A stretch of DNA of 64,000 nucleotides from Planctomycetaceae bacterium (GTDB lineage Bacteria; Planctomycetota; Planctomycetia; Planctomycetales; Planctomycetaceae), in NCBI GenBank assembly GCA_041398825.1, contig JAWKTX010000009.1, positions 62,001 to 126,000 of the forward strand, given 5' to 3'. The notes beneath the pieces were generated by a model, which saw only the letters and a program-made list of their open reading frames with translations, searched no databases and was not told the origin of the DNA. Shown in pieces: positions 17,303 to 26,675 of the stretch (its first letter is position 1; each line of letters begins with the position of its first letter). Made by a program: the position numbers and the translations under genes.

Positions 17303-18601
17303 ATGCCACCCTGGGTGACGGACCTGATTCAGATTGCAATCGCTCTGTTTCTTGTAGCTGTCAACGGATTCTTCGTTGCAGCGGAGTTTGCGCTGGTAAA
17401 GGTGCGCGGCAGTCAGATCAATGAACTGCTCGAGCAGAAACGGCCATTCGCAAAGTCCGCGCTCTGGCTGATGGAGAGGCTCGAACAATCGCTCTCCGCA
17501 TGTCAGCTTGGCATCACGATGGCTTCACTTGCATTGGGCTGGGTCGGAGAGCCCGCGTTTGCACATCTTCTGGAGCCTGTTTTCGGCTGGTTTGGAATCA
17601 CATCGGAAGGCGTGATTCACACACTCGGCTTCATCATCGCGTTCACAACAATCACCGCACTGCATCTGGTCATTGGTGAACAAGCTCCGAAGATCTTCGC
17701 CATACGGAAGCCTGAGGTCATGTTGCTTTGGTGTGCAGCGCCAATGCGAGTGTTTTTCATTCTGTCGTACCCTTTAATGGCAATGTTAAACTGGACGACC
17801 TCATCACTGCTGGCGCGAATGGGGCTGGAGCAGGCTGGCGAGCATGGGGAACCTGTTTCAGAAGCAGAATTGCGACTGATGCTTTCAGAGTCCCACCGAC
17901 ACGGTTTCATTACCCGCTCTGAGCATAGTCTTATTGATGCTGTTTTCGAATTCGATGACATGGTGTGTCGTCGAATCATGGTTCCACGCAATGAAGTGGA
18001 GTATTTCGACCTCAAGGATTCGCTGTCGACATTTCTGGAACAGGTTCGTCGTACCAAACACACCCGGTTCCCGGTTTGCGACGGATCACTTGATGAGGTC
18101 CGGGGAATTGTCCACATCAAAGACCTCATCGGGATTTCTCCGGATTCTGATTTTGATCTGCAGTCGATCATTCGTCCGCCACGCAAAGTTCCGGAGAACA
18201 TGCCCATCAGCAAACTGCTGAAGCACTTTCAGGCGACGCACCAGTTGATGGCGATTGTGGTTGATGAATACGGAATGAATATCGGTATCGTGACCCTGGA
18301 GAATGTTCTTGAAGAAATCATCGGGGAGGTCGATGATGAGTTCGACGAACAACAACGTGACATCATTGCGGCCGGGCCCAACGCATGGATTGTTCTCGGC
18401 AGTACACCCATTGATGATGTCTATGAGGCGCTGGGCATTCGGCCGATTGAAGCGGATGTCGACACGTTCGCCGGACTGCTGATGAATCAGGCTGAGCGGA
18501 TTCTGCACTGCGGCGATACGGTAATGATCGCAGGTTACCGCGCGGAAATTATGGAGACACGCGACGATTGCCCGGTACGGGTGCGCATGACGAAGCCGTA
18601 G
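17303..18601 (+). CDS. CNNM/DUF21 and CBS domain membrane protein (HlyC/CorC family)
   Basis: A 432-residue protein. The DUF21/CNNM membrane domain covers residues 1-190 with about four hydrophobic segments and the opening IAIALFLVAVNGFFVAAEFALVKV, hallmark of this family. Two CBS domains follow (about 210-330, with MVPRNEVEYFDLKDSL and HTRFPVCD), then the CorC_HlyC domain (about 345-430). Members are linked to magnesium or cobalt efflux and are often misnamed haemolysins. The start at 17303 is set by the beginning of the conserved domain. It stands alone on the plus strand after repeat copy B. Confidence 0.9.
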   Translation: MPPWVTDLIQIAIALFLVAVNGFFVAAEFALVKVRGSQINELLEQKRPFAKSALWLMERLEQSLSACQLGITMASLALGWVGEPAFAHLLEPVFGWFGITSEGVIHTLGFIIAFTTITALHLVIGEQAPKIFAIRKPEVMLLWCAAPMRVFFILSYPLMAMLNWTTSSLLARMGLEQAGEHGEPVSEAELRLMLSESHRHGFITRSEHSLIDAVFEFDDMVCRRIMVPRNEVEYFDLKDSLSTFLEQVRRTKHTRFPVCDGSLDEVRGIVHIKDLIGISPDSDFDLQSIIRPPRKVPENMPISKLLKHFQATHQLMAIVVDEYGMNIGIVTLENVLEEIIGEVDDEFDEQQRDIIAAGPNAWIVLGSTPIDDVYEALGIRPIEADVDTFAGLLMNQAERILHCGDTVMIAGYRAEIMETRDDCPVRVRMTKP

Positions 18602-19120
18602 AATGCCCAAACACAGCTGGAAGGCCGACGGACTCTTCACCAGGAACTGTGTGGATGCGTGCTGCTCATGCGGCAATTTCCATCTCCTCTGCCGCCCGAT
18701 GAACAATCCGATCCACGGATGTGATGCAACAAGAGTGGATTGCCCCTTAAATGATCTCGCCGAGAAACCCAATTCCCTGACTTGCCGCGGTATTCAGCGT
18801 CCCGGAAGTGGATCCGGATAAACACGAAGTCGGACTTGTTCGGCCCTCGAAACGCTTTACCACTTCGATCCGTCAGTCTTTGGTGATGAAGACTCATGGA
18901 AGCGATGAATGTTGCCGTATGTTCCGGAAGAATGGTAGCGGTGGGGTAATTTACTACCCTTTTGAGCGGTGCAGACTAACGCCTGCAAGACGATGGCTCA
19001 AAAGTCCCGGGGGCATTCCCGCTTCACCACAAAAAATGTCGTTTTCCGGACACGTCAGGCAAAAAAGCAATCGAAACTCTAGGTACCTCTGTTTCGACGA
19101 AGCACCAGCAGGATTCCATC
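18602..19120. other. Intergenic region without recognisable gene
   Basis: This 519-base gap between the CNNM/CBS gene and the PilZ-like gene shows no open frame with family resemblance on either strand. A short inverted pair GGGTA/TACCC occurs near 18945-18960. It presumably holds the promoter of the PilZ-like gene. Confidence 0.5.
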
Positions 19121-19783
19121 ATGTTGAACTCACCTCGATTCTCCATACTGCACAGCGCATTCGAACAATCTCGTCTTATCCGAAACGCTCCCGACCTGCG
19201 GACGAAACGGCGCGTACCAGCTTTTGTCTTCGCGAAAGGCGTTCGACACGACGCAACAGTGATCGAAGCGACCGGGTACGATCTGATGGTGAGAACACGC
19301 ACCACCATTCCACAATGCACTCGAGTCGAAGCGATTTTTCTGACCTCTGTTCCGACTGTTGAGGTCAACATCTCCGGTTTGATTCACTGGACCGCTCGCC
19401 GGGAAACCTCGTTCGAGATTGGTATTGCGCTGGATGTACCGGTTCCGGACGAATTCAAACTGTTGCATCCGGGGTGCGAGCGCGAGAGTATTCGCTATCA
19501 ATGCAGCGAATCGGCAGAAGTGATCTGGTCAGACGCAAATGTTCGGAGCACAGTGAAAGTCTTAAACTACTCACGCTATGGGCTTTGTTTTCAGACGCAT
19601 CATCCAGCCCGAATTGCATCTGCATTTGAGCTGCACCCATCGAATGCTCCCAGCGTCAACCTGAATGGAACCGTGCGCTGGATTGTTGGGCAGGGAACCG
19701 ATTTTCTTGCCGGATGCGCATTACAGCGAGGGTTAGGTTACGAACTTGCGGGCATCCGTCTGACGTCTCCACGTCGCTATTAA
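19121..19783 (+). CDS. PilZ-like protein with two related halves
   Basis: A 220-residue soluble protein. Residues 28-105 and 120-215 look like two copies of a small beta-barrel. The second half has the PilZ-like core VLNYSRYGLCFQ (compare DxSxxG) and then VNLNGTVRWIVGQGTDFLAGCAL; the first has IEATGYDLMVRTRTTIP and VNISGLIHWTARRETSFEIGIAL, the same pattern. PilZ domains bind cyclic-di-GMP through RxxxR and DxSxxG; the Arg motif is not clearly kept (RTKRR near residue 27 is a candidate), so ligand binding is doubtful. The ATG follows AGGA at eight bases. Family call is tentative. Confidence 0.6.
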   Translation: MLNSPRFSILHSAFEQSRLIRNAPDLRTKRRVPAFVFAKGVRHDATVIEATGYDLMVRTRTTIPQCTRVEAIFLTSVPTVEVNISGLIHWTARRETSFEIGIALDVPVPDEFKLLHPGCERESIRYQCSESAEVIWSDANVRSTVKVLNYSRYGLCFQTHHPARIASAFELHPSNAPSVNLNGTVRWIVGQGTDFLAGCALQRGLGYELAGIRLTSPRRY

Positions 19784-20151
19784 ATGTGTGCCGGAGAATG
19801 TCGTTGAACATTGCGTTTGCCTTCAATTTCGCCGCAAAGACTGAAGCTCTGAAGACACGCCCTGGTATCTGTCCAGCGGTCAGAATCAGCCGGAATGTGG
19901 ATCGCGACAGCCATCGCTGGAATGGGCTTACGGTCGCCAGAGTGAGATTGTGGCAGACGACCTCCGGCAGCCTGAGAATCAGGCGGGGTCGTCACAGCGG
20001 CATCTGATCTGTTTGCAGCATCAGCCAGTGACTTCGAAGGATCTTTGAATTGAGGTGACATCAAATCACCTGAGCATTCTCTGCTCGATCACAGTTCCCG
20101 TGTTTCGTACCTGCCGAAGCGTGGTTCTGCGACCGGGGTTTGTCTGGGGCA

Positions 20152-20191
20152 TAAAAAACGAAAGGGGGAAGGACAAGTCCTTCCCCCTTTC
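20152..20191 (-). terminator. Strong Rho-independent terminator of the ammonium transporter gene
   Basis: GAAAGGGGGAAGGAC (20160-20174) is the exact reverse complement of GTCCTTCCCCCTTTC (20177-20191). Read on the minus strand the stem is followed by GTTTTTT. It begins 88 bases after the amt stop codon. The rest of 19784-20278 shows no gene. Confidence 0.93.
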
Positions 20192-20278
20192 AGCCGTTTA
20201 GTTTGTTTGCACAAACACCACGGCCGGAGCGTCCCGCTCGGGCAACGCACCCATGTGAGCGGGAACAGGCGAGTCTCG

Positions 20279-21769
20279 TTATGCCATGACAGGTCCACCC
20301 TTCAAAGTTGCGGATGGAGATGGTGTGGCGTTCGAATAGGCTGGCATTCCGTGTTCCACGATGTCCAGACCCTCAATTTCTTCGTGAGCAGGCACTCGCA
20401 GCATGCCGACTTGTTTGAGCAGGAAGAACAGTCCAAACATGGTCGTGAAGGCCCAGGCACAGATGATGAGCGTGCACTTGGTCTGCATGATGATGTAAGC
20501 CATTCGCGTGAGTTCGACACCATCGACCTCAGGCATTGCTGTACCGAAGATACCAGTGGCAATTCCACCCCAGACGCCGCACATTCCATGGACAGGGAAA
20601 GCACCAACCGGGTCGTCGATCTTCAGCTTGTCCAGAAGCACGATGCCTCCGAACACAAGTCCGCCGGAAACCGCACCGATGATCAGTGCTCCCATCAGTG
20701 TGACCTGATCGCAGTTAGCGGTAATTCCCACCAGACCAGCCAGAGCACCATTCAACGCCATTGAGAGATCTGGTTTCTTGAACACAATCCACGACAGGAC
20801 CATGGCGACGAAACAGGCCACTGCAGCAGAAAGTGTCGTTGTGACCGCGATGTAGGTTGTCACTTCTGCATTGCTGGCACCGTTGTAGGTCAACTGGCTG
20901 CCCGGATTGAACCCGTACCAGCCCACCCAGAGGATGAAGACTCCCAGTGCAGCCATTGGCATGTTGTGCGGGAGCATCGGTTGAGACTTACCGTCAGCTG
21001 AGTATCTTCCAATTCGAGGGCCGAGCAGCATTGCCCCAGCCAGTCCGGCACAACCACCCACAGCGTGCACCACGACAGATCCAGCGAAGTCAGCAAAGCC
21101 CCACGAAGCCAAAGCTCCGCCGCCCCACTTCCACATTCCACTGACCGGGTAGATGAAGCCCGTCAGAATAGCACTGTAAACCAGGTAAGCAGAAAACTTC
21201 AGACGACCTGCGACGGCACCCGAAACAATAGTTGCTGCCGTTGCCGCGAAGGCGACCTGAAACAGGAAGTCGGCAGAAGCACTGTAATCAGCAAGTTCGC
21301 TGACGGTTTCCACCGAATCGCGACCGCCCCAAACACCTCCGAAACCAAACCACTTGCCTTCAAAGTCTCCCCCGGGGTACATCAAACCGTATCCGACCAG
21401 CATGAACAGCATGACGCCGATCGCCAGGTCCATCAGGTTTTTGAAGAGAATGTTGACGGCATTCTTGGCTGCATTTAAGCCCACTTCCACCATCGCAAAC
21501 CCGGCCTGCATGAACAGGACGAGCACCGCACAAATAAACATCACCAATGTGTTGATGGTGTAATCCAGCTCCTTCTTCTCGTAGTACGGCGACTCTGCCT
21601 CAGCTTCTGGCGCGGCGGCTTCGACTTCGAGAGCCGCAGGCTCCTCTGAGGCAACCGCGGCAGGAGCCGCTTCGTCAAAAGCAAACGCAGTACCACTGCC
21701 AGCTAGAGTCAATACCACGAACGCTGGCAGCAGGATTCGTAGTCCTCGAAAGAAATCTGATCCAAACAT
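20279..21769 (-). CDS. amt: Ammonium transporter, Amt/MEP/Rh family
   Basis: The start is ATG 21769 with AAAGG five bases ahead, giving 496 residues; upstream in-frame codons to 21904 cover the promoter and are rejected. Residues 1-30 form a signal peptide (LLPAFVVLTLAGSGTAFA), then an Ala/Glu-rich acidic linker of about 40 residues, then the Amt core of eleven membrane helices beginning LDYTINTLVMFICAVLVLFMQ. The twin channel histidines lie in VVVHAVGGCAGLAGA and FPVHGMCGVWGGIATG. It moves ammonium across the inner membrane. No glnK/PII gene is adjacent. A sigma-54 promoter (21847-21862) and a strong terminator flank it, so it is a single-gene unit under nitrogen control. Confidence 0.96.
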   Translation of the reverse strand: MFGSDFFRGLRILLPAFVVLTLAGSGTAFAFDEAAPAAVASEEPAALEVEAAAPEAEAESPYYEKKELDYTINTLVMFICAVLVLFMQAGFAMVEVGLNAAKNAVNILFKNLMDLAIGVMLFMLVGYGLMYPGGDFEGKWFGFGGVWGGRDSVETVSELADYSASADFLFQVAFAATAATIVSGAVAGRLKFSAYLVYSAILTGFIYPVSGMWKWGGGALASWGFADFAGSVVVHAVGGCAGLAGAMLLGPRIGRYSADGKSQPMLPHNMPMAALGVFILWVGWYGFNPGSQLTYNGASNAEVTTYIAVTTTLSAAVACFVAMVLSWIVFKKPDLSMALNGALAGLVGITANCDQVTLMGALIIGAVSGGLVFGGIVLLDKLKIDDPVGAFPVHGMCGVWGGIATGIFGTAMPEVDGVELTRMAYIIMQTKCTLIICAWAFTTMFGLFFLLKQVGMLRVPAHEEIEGLDIVEHGMPAYSNATPSPSATLKGGPVMA

Positions 21770-21846
21770 TGAAGCCTTTCCCCTTTTCGCTCCGAATTCG
21801 CCTGTAATTTTCTCGCCCAGATGTGAGCACGACGAGGAAAGGGGAA

Positions 21847-21862
21847 AGCAAGCAGTGTGCCA
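21847..21862 (-). promoter_or_regulatory. Sigma-54 (RpoN) promoter of amt
   Basis: On the minus strand TGGCACACTGCTTGCT matches the RpoN consensus TGGCACG-N4-TTGCW, with GG and GC spaced exactly as required for -24/-12. It lies 78 bases upstream of the amt start. Further upstream, TTTTGC-AA-GCAAAA (21914-21927) is an inverted repeat that could be an activator site. The remainder of 21863-22102 shows no gene. Confidence 0.85.
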
Positions 21863-22102
21863 AAGGAAAAAAGGTCTGCCATATAAACCTGCGAAGAAGG
21901 TCACTTTCGATCATTTTGCAAGCAAAACACCACGCCAAAAAGACTTTCCTGATTTGTTTGCATGAGCCAAAAGTCATTATTTTCAATAATTCATGGACAT
22001 GCTTGCCCGCAGATCGCGCAGCTGATGCCTGATAAACAGTCAGTGCCCCTTGTGTCACGTGTGGATACTGTCAGGAACTAAGCAGTAACTGCTCGGATGC
22101 TG

Positions 22103-22172
22103 TCCCGGATCGCTCAGTATCCCGGATCGCTAAGCGTCATGGCATCGCTTAGTGTCGTGGCATTGCTTAGTA
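22103..22172. repeat. Degenerate 17-18 base tandem repeat, four units
   Basis: Units are TCCCGGATCGCTCAGTA (22103-22119), TCCCGGATCGCTAAGCG (22120-22136), TCATGGCATCGCTTAGTG (22137-22154) and TCGTGGCATTGCTTAGTA (22155-22172). The last unit contains the stop codon of the PSCyt gene that ends at 22167. Confidence 0.8.
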
Positions 22173-24707
22173 ACGCGTGACGACTTCATCCAGGTTCAGG
22201 ATGGCTCGACAGACCGTCGTCCATGCCGCCAGTTCGGTGATCGCAGAATCGGTGCTCGATGGTTCTGGCTTCGGCGCAATGCCGGTTTCCATCAATGCTG
22301 CCGCCCTTTCCGGATTCGAGAGATACTCGTTGCGACTGCGATTCAGGAGCAATTCGAGCAACCGCAGTTCTTCTGCGTCGGGCGGTCGCGAAACACATTC
22401 CCGAAACGTCCACGAAATTCTTGCAGCGTCAGACTCTTCATGGGCCGTCGTCTGCAGGACGCGTGCAGCAAAGACTCGCGATGCCTCGACGAATGTTGGA
22501 TCGTTCAGAAGGACGAGCGCAGCCAGCGGCGTGTTGCTTCGGGCTCGCTGGGCCGTACATTCCTCGCGACTTGGCGCATCGAATGCTCGCAACATGGGAT
22601 GCAGGAATTGACGCTGCCAGTGCATGTAAACACCGCGTCGCCACTGCCGCTGATCGGCATGATGCGAGTACTTTCGAATCGGAAAGTTCAAATGACGATA
22701 GTAACCTGCTGGCTGGTAGGGTCGAACACTGCCACCTCCTACCTGTTTGACAAGCAATCCCGAAACAGCCAGAGCGTTGTCACGAATCATCTCAGCGGGC
22801 AGACGGAATGAATTCTGACGGGCCAGCCATTTGTTTTGCGGATCAATCAAATTCAGGTCCGTCCGCAGGTCTGAACTTTGTTGGTATGTTCGGCTTGTGA
22901 CGATGAGTTTCATCAGATGACGGACGTTCCACCCGCTGCGTACGAATTCGATGGCCAACTGGTCGAGCAGTTCAGGGTGTTCAGGAGGAAAACCCTGACC
23001 GCCAAAATCGTCAAGAGACGGACTGATTCCCGTTCCAAAACCGATGGCCCAAAGTCGATTGACCATCACGCGTGCCGTAAGCAATCCGATACCGTCTTCA
23101 TCAACCAGCCAATTCGCAAGATCAAGCCGAGTGAGGCGGCGATTCTTATCCAGGCCCGAATCCACCGATACTGCAGCGGGCCTTAGAAAAGCGGGCACAG
23201 CTGGCTGTACGACTTCTCCGGATTCGTCCATCCAGTTGCCACGTGGAAAAACGCGTGTCGTGCGTGGGACTGGCTTTGCCACAGTAATCATGCAGGATCG
23301 TGCAGAGGCTTCGAGATCTTCGATGGCATGCTTGATTCTCCGGATCTCTTCCGATTGAGACTTGTCGTCGGATGTCGTTGCCCCGTCTTGATTCAGACGT
23401 GACAGTTGTTTCTGCAATTCAGCGAGCGATTGGCGTTCCCGGGCAGTCAGTACACGCATTTCGGGCGCCCGTTTTGTTGGCAATGCATTCGTGCCGGTTC
23501 TGAAGTGATCCTCTTCATCAACGTCTGCAAAAAACGCTGCCAGAGAATAGAAGTCCTTCGATGTGTAGGGATCGAATTTGTGGTTATGGCACTGTGCACA
23601 ACCTACGGTCGCTCCCATCCACACTGCGGACAGATTTCGAACACGATCAGCCGCGTAGATGGCAAGATATTCTTTGGGCTGCAGTCCACCTTCATGCGTG
23701 GTCTGCAGCAGTCGATTATAACACGATGCAATTTTCTGATCGACGTCACTATCAGCGATCAGGTCACCGGCCAGTTGCTCACGTGTGAACTGATCAAACG
23801 GCATGTTCGATGCAAACGAATCGATCACCCAGTCGCGATACGGTGAGCTGTTATGATCCTGGTCACCATGGTACCCGACCGTGTCAGCATAGCGGACAAG
23901 ATCCAGCCAGAACATCGCCATTCGCTCACCATAGGCGTCACTTGCGAGCAGTTGGTCGACCACTTCATCGTACGCCCTCTGTGTCGGTTCTTCGACGAAT
24001 GCCGTCACAACCTCTGAAGCGGGTGGTAAGCCAATCAGGTCGAAATGGACCCGGCGAATGAGGGCCGCAGGATCTGCATCTTCTGCTGGCTTCAGATTCC
24101 TGCGCTGCAGATTGAATCCGATGAAATTGTCCACCCAGTTAACGGGCCAGTTCGCCAGAACTCCATTCAGTATCGGGGGCGAAACAGCGACTGGTTTTTC
24201 GTATGCCCAGTGGTTTTCCCAACGGGCCCCCTGGTCTATCCATGCCCGCAACAGCTGAACTTCCTGAGACGTCAGTGATTTACCGGAGTCCGGCGGCGGC
24301 ATTCTGATGTCATGGTCCATGGCTACGATTCGCTCGATCAGCACGCTGTTTCCAGCGTTGCCAGGCACAACAACCTGGCGTCCGTTTCTGTCTTCTGTCA
24401 GGCTTTCAAAACTGTCGATCCGCAGATTGCCTTCACGATCGTTTTCGTCCGGCCCGTGGCATGACATACAGCGATCCGAAAGCAGAGGGCGAATCTGTCG
24501 ATTGAAATCAATCACTTCGGCGCTTTGGTTTGCTGTCGTCGCTTCGTCGGCCAGCAGTTCTGGTGAAAAAACACAGGCGAGCGAAGTGGCGGCGATGATC
24601 ATTCGAAATGCGAACCCGAGCGGTTCTACAGGCAAGTTGCGTGAACGCAACGGAATGGTTGAGCAGTTGAAGGTTCCGTTGGTCCTGACAGATTGCATGG
24701 CATTCAT
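22167..24707 (-). CDS. PSCyt1/DUF1549/DUF1553 cytochrome-type protein
   Basis: An 846-residue exported protein, the shorter relative of the one at 12353-16654. A hydrophobic segment near residues 35-53 is the likely signal. PSCyt1 follows with CMSCHGPDENDREG (a CxxCH haem site), then DUF1549 with MFWLDLVRYADTVGYHGDQ and CAQCHNHKFDPYTSKDFYSL (second CxxCH), and DUF1553 with RVMVNRLWAIGFGTGISPSLDDFG. It lacks the long insert and LamG-like domain of the larger protein. Such genes often sit beside DUF1501 genes, but none is here. The downstream neighbour is amt, upstream an NHL protein behind repeat copy C. Role is not established. Confidence 0.92.
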   Translation of the reverse strand: MNAMQSVRTNGTFNCSTIPLRSRNLPVEPLGFAFRMIIAATSLACVFSPELLADEATTANQSAEVIDFNRQIRPLLSDRCMSCHGPDENDREGNLRIDSFESLTEDRNGRQVVVPGNAGNSVLIERIVAMDHDIRMPPPDSGKSLTSQEVQLLRAWIDQGARWENHWAYEKPVAVSPPILNGVLANWPVNWVDNFIGFNLQRRNLKPAEDADPAALIRRVHFDLIGLPPASEVVTAFVEEPTQRAYDEVVDQLLASDAYGERMAMFWLDLVRYADTVGYHGDQDHNSSPYRDWVIDSFASNMPFDQFTREQLAGDLIADSDVDQKIASCYNRLLQTTHEGGLQPKEYLAIYAADRVRNLSAVWMGATVGCAQCHNHKFDPYTSKDFYSLAAFFADVDEEDHFRTGTNALPTKRAPEMRVLTARERQSLAELQKQLSRLNQDGATTSDDKSQSEEIRRIKHAIEDLEASARSCMITVAKPVPRTTRVFPRGNWMDESGEVVQPAVPAFLRPAAVSVDSGLDKNRRLTRLDLANWLVDEDGIGLLTARVMVNRLWAIGFGTGISPSLDDFGGQGFPPEHPELLDQLAIEFVRSGWNVRHLMKLIVTSRTYQQSSDLRTDLNLIDPQNKWLARQNSFRLPAEMIRDNALAVSGLLVKQVGGGSVRPYQPAGYYRHLNFPIRKYSHHADQRQWRRGVYMHWQRQFLHPMLRAFDAPSREECTAQRARSNTPLAALVLLNDPTFVEASRVFAARVLQTTAHEESDAARISWTFRECVSRPPDAEELRLLELLLNRSRNEYLSNPERAAALMETGIAPKPEPSSTDSAITELAAWTTVCRAILNLDEVVTRY

Positions 24708-24824
24708 AAATCTGATCGCTCAAAGCAGAAACGCACCGCACCGCAGCCGCCTGTCAGGCAGCTTCGGTGCGATCATGCGTGAAACAGACGTCAAAAAACA
24801 AGCTCTGTCGTGCCCCAGTTAGCA

Positions 24825-24924
24825 GTCTGTTGAACAAGGGACTGGATCGAGCAGGAGACCTGAAAACACGGTAATTTCCAGTCGTCCTGCGTGCCTGTCC
24901 CGGTTTTTCAACGGACAGCCAGGC
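24825..24924 (+). repeat. Dispersed palindromic repeat, copy C
   Basis: The best preserved copy: GTCTGTTGAACAAGGGACTG, then ATCGAGCAGGAGACCTGAAA, then CAGTCGTCCTGCGTGCCTGT and CCCGGTTTTTCAACGGACAG. Left and right halves pair as one long interrupted hairpin. The right end CCAGGCT, shared with copy B, runs into the stop codon of the NHL gene, so the TAG at 24926-24924 uses bases of the repeat. Confidence 0.88.
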
Positions 24925-26003
24925 TAGACCCGCTCCAGCTTTGTCACTCGTCCCGTACCAACCCATTCCGCAACAAAAATGTCACCGTTGGGGGCAAAGC
25001 AGGCGTCGTGCGGGTGAACAAACTGCCCATTAATCCATTGGTCTGGTTTAGTTCTCAGGCCCTGTATTTCATTGAGCCTGTCAATGGCTGTTCCAAGCTG
25101 TGCAACAACCTGGTTCTTTTCATCCAATAAGGTCACCCTCGCTTTCAGTTCAGGGACCAACATCAGATTCTTCCATGTATCGATGTTTGCCGGAAGCCCA
25201 AATCCTTCGATGGTTTCCTGGTAATTGCCCTCCATATCAAAGGTTTGCAATGTGTTGTGGGCTCGATCCGTGACCACAATGGATGGCTCGCGACCCTCGC
25301 GACGATCCACCCAAAGTCCATGCGCGGTTTTAAACGTTCCCTTTCCGTCGCCAACACCGCCGAAGCAGCTGAGCCATTTTGCATCTTTGTCGTAGCGATG
25401 AATCTTGCAGGACCCGTACCCGTCGGCCAGCAGAAAACCGCCGTCGTCCAGGAATGCAAAGTTCGTGGGCAGGAAACGATCCGCGCCCCAGACTTTCTGA
25501 GGGTTCGTGTCCTCCCCTTCTGCGTAGACGCCCGATTCCATAGGAGCGTGTTTGGTCCAGACCACGTCGCCCTTGAGGCTGAGTTTGGCAAACGCTTTCA
25601 CCTGCTGATATGCGGCCACGTAGAGAAACTCTTCGCCGCCTTCATCGCGTACTTCAATACCATGCCCGCCACCCTGGAATTGATTTCCAAAGGCGCGAAT
25701 GAATTTGCCTTCGGCGTCGAATACAAAAATGGATGGATGGTCCTCCAGATCCGCGCGGCCTTCGTGAATGACGTATAGATTACCAGCCTTATCGAGAGCA
25801 ACGTTGTGCGTCGTCTGCCAGGAATAATTGTCTGGCAGTTGGGGGTAGGCATGATGAACCCGGAATCGATGGTCCCCTTCGCCCAGGATGATTTCGCTGA
25901 ACGTTCGACTTGCGGTGGCGATGGCCGGAGCGGCGACTACGGCAACGGCACTGCTGGCGGCAGACTTTAAGAATTGACGTCGACTGGAACTGGCTGATCT
26001 CAT
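24924..26003 (-). CDS. Tat-exported NHL-repeat beta-propeller protein
   Basis: A 359-residue protein. SSRRQFLKSAASSAVAVVAAP is a textbook twin-arginine signal. The body is a six-bladed NHL propeller: NVALDKAGNLYVIHEG, GHGIEVRDEGGEEFLYVA, LDDGGFLLADGYG, TAHGLWVDRREGREPSIVVTD and HPHDACFAPNGDIFVAEWVG. It resembles peptidyl-alpha-hydroxyglycine lyase-like propellers seen in planctomycetes, but I see no decisive metal site, so catalysis is unproven. The last codons reach the right end of repeat copy C. Confidence 0.88.
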   Translation of the reverse strand: MRSASSSRRQFLKSAASSAVAVVAAPAIATASRTFSEIILGEGDHRFRVHHAYPQLPDNYSWQTTHNVALDKAGNLYVIHEGRADLEDHPSIFVFDAEGKFIRAFGNQFQGGGHGIEVRDEGGEEFLYVAAYQQVKAFAKLSLKGDVVWTKHAPMESGVYAEGEDTNPQKVWGADRFLPTNFAFLDDGGFLLADGYGSCKIHRYDKDAKWLSCFGGVGDGKGTFKTAHGLWVDRREGREPSIVVTDRAHNTLQTFDMEGNYQETIEGFGLPANIDTWKNLMLVPELKARVTLLDEKNQVVAQLGTAIDRLNEIQGLRTKPDQWINGQFVHPHDACFAPNGDIFVAEWVGTGRVTKLERV

Positions 26004-26675
26004 GACTGGCTCCGTAATGAGGGCATTCGCCCCAGGACCCCGGACGAGCTTTCAAGAGACAAACAATCGTGCTGTCTTTGGACGCTGGCAGGGGGCTTCA
26101 AGTGTGGTTGTTCAGGTCCGCCTGGCCCGCAGGTGACCCACATTTCCGAATCTCCAACCTAGATGAAACCGTGCCGCTTAACAATTGTCAACTGCGCGGC
26201 AGCCCTGCACACAGTTTGCACACGATTTCGGTCGCATTTCATCGGAATTTCTGAAGGATTCAGACATCCGATCGAATTGACGATCCGCGATCACCAGGAA
26301 CTGGAGCTGCAAAGCAGAATTCGAATGGCGAATTGTGTAGAGTGTGCCAGCAGTCAATTCATTTGCCAAAGTGATGAACCTCTCTGGCTTTTGAATCTCT
26401 CAATAGCCCAGGGATTTGGTGATCGAGCTTGCTCGGTGTGCTTGCATGCAACATGCCCTATGGTGGGGCAAAGCGTTCAAAGCGAGCAAGTGAAGAGACT
26501 GTTGTCGGCCACGCGTTTCGAATCAGGGCCCTGAGAGATTCCGATCAGAAGCCCTTTTGAATTCCATGAAACGCTGCGCCACATGTCTTGTTGAATTCAG
26601 TTCTCAAGCGAACTGGCGTAACGAAAAGCAATAACTGATTGTTGATAGACGGTGATAGACGGAGCGGCTTGCAAA
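26004..26675. other. Intergenic region upstream of dnaE
   Basis: A 672-base gap between the divergent NHL and dnaE genes. I see no gene. An inverted repeat CTTGCTCG/CGAGCAAG (26428-26435 with 26483-26490) encloses the palindrome TTGCATGCAA (26443-26452) and could be a small structured RNA or an operator, but support is weak. GATAGACGG occurs twice at 26644-26662 just before dnaE. Confidence 0.4.

Noticed and set aside
26428..26490. Inverted repeat CTTGCTCG/CGAGCAAG as a small RNA gene
   Set aside because: Eight pairs across 47 bases with no terminator or promoter evident; kept only as a note in the gap entry.
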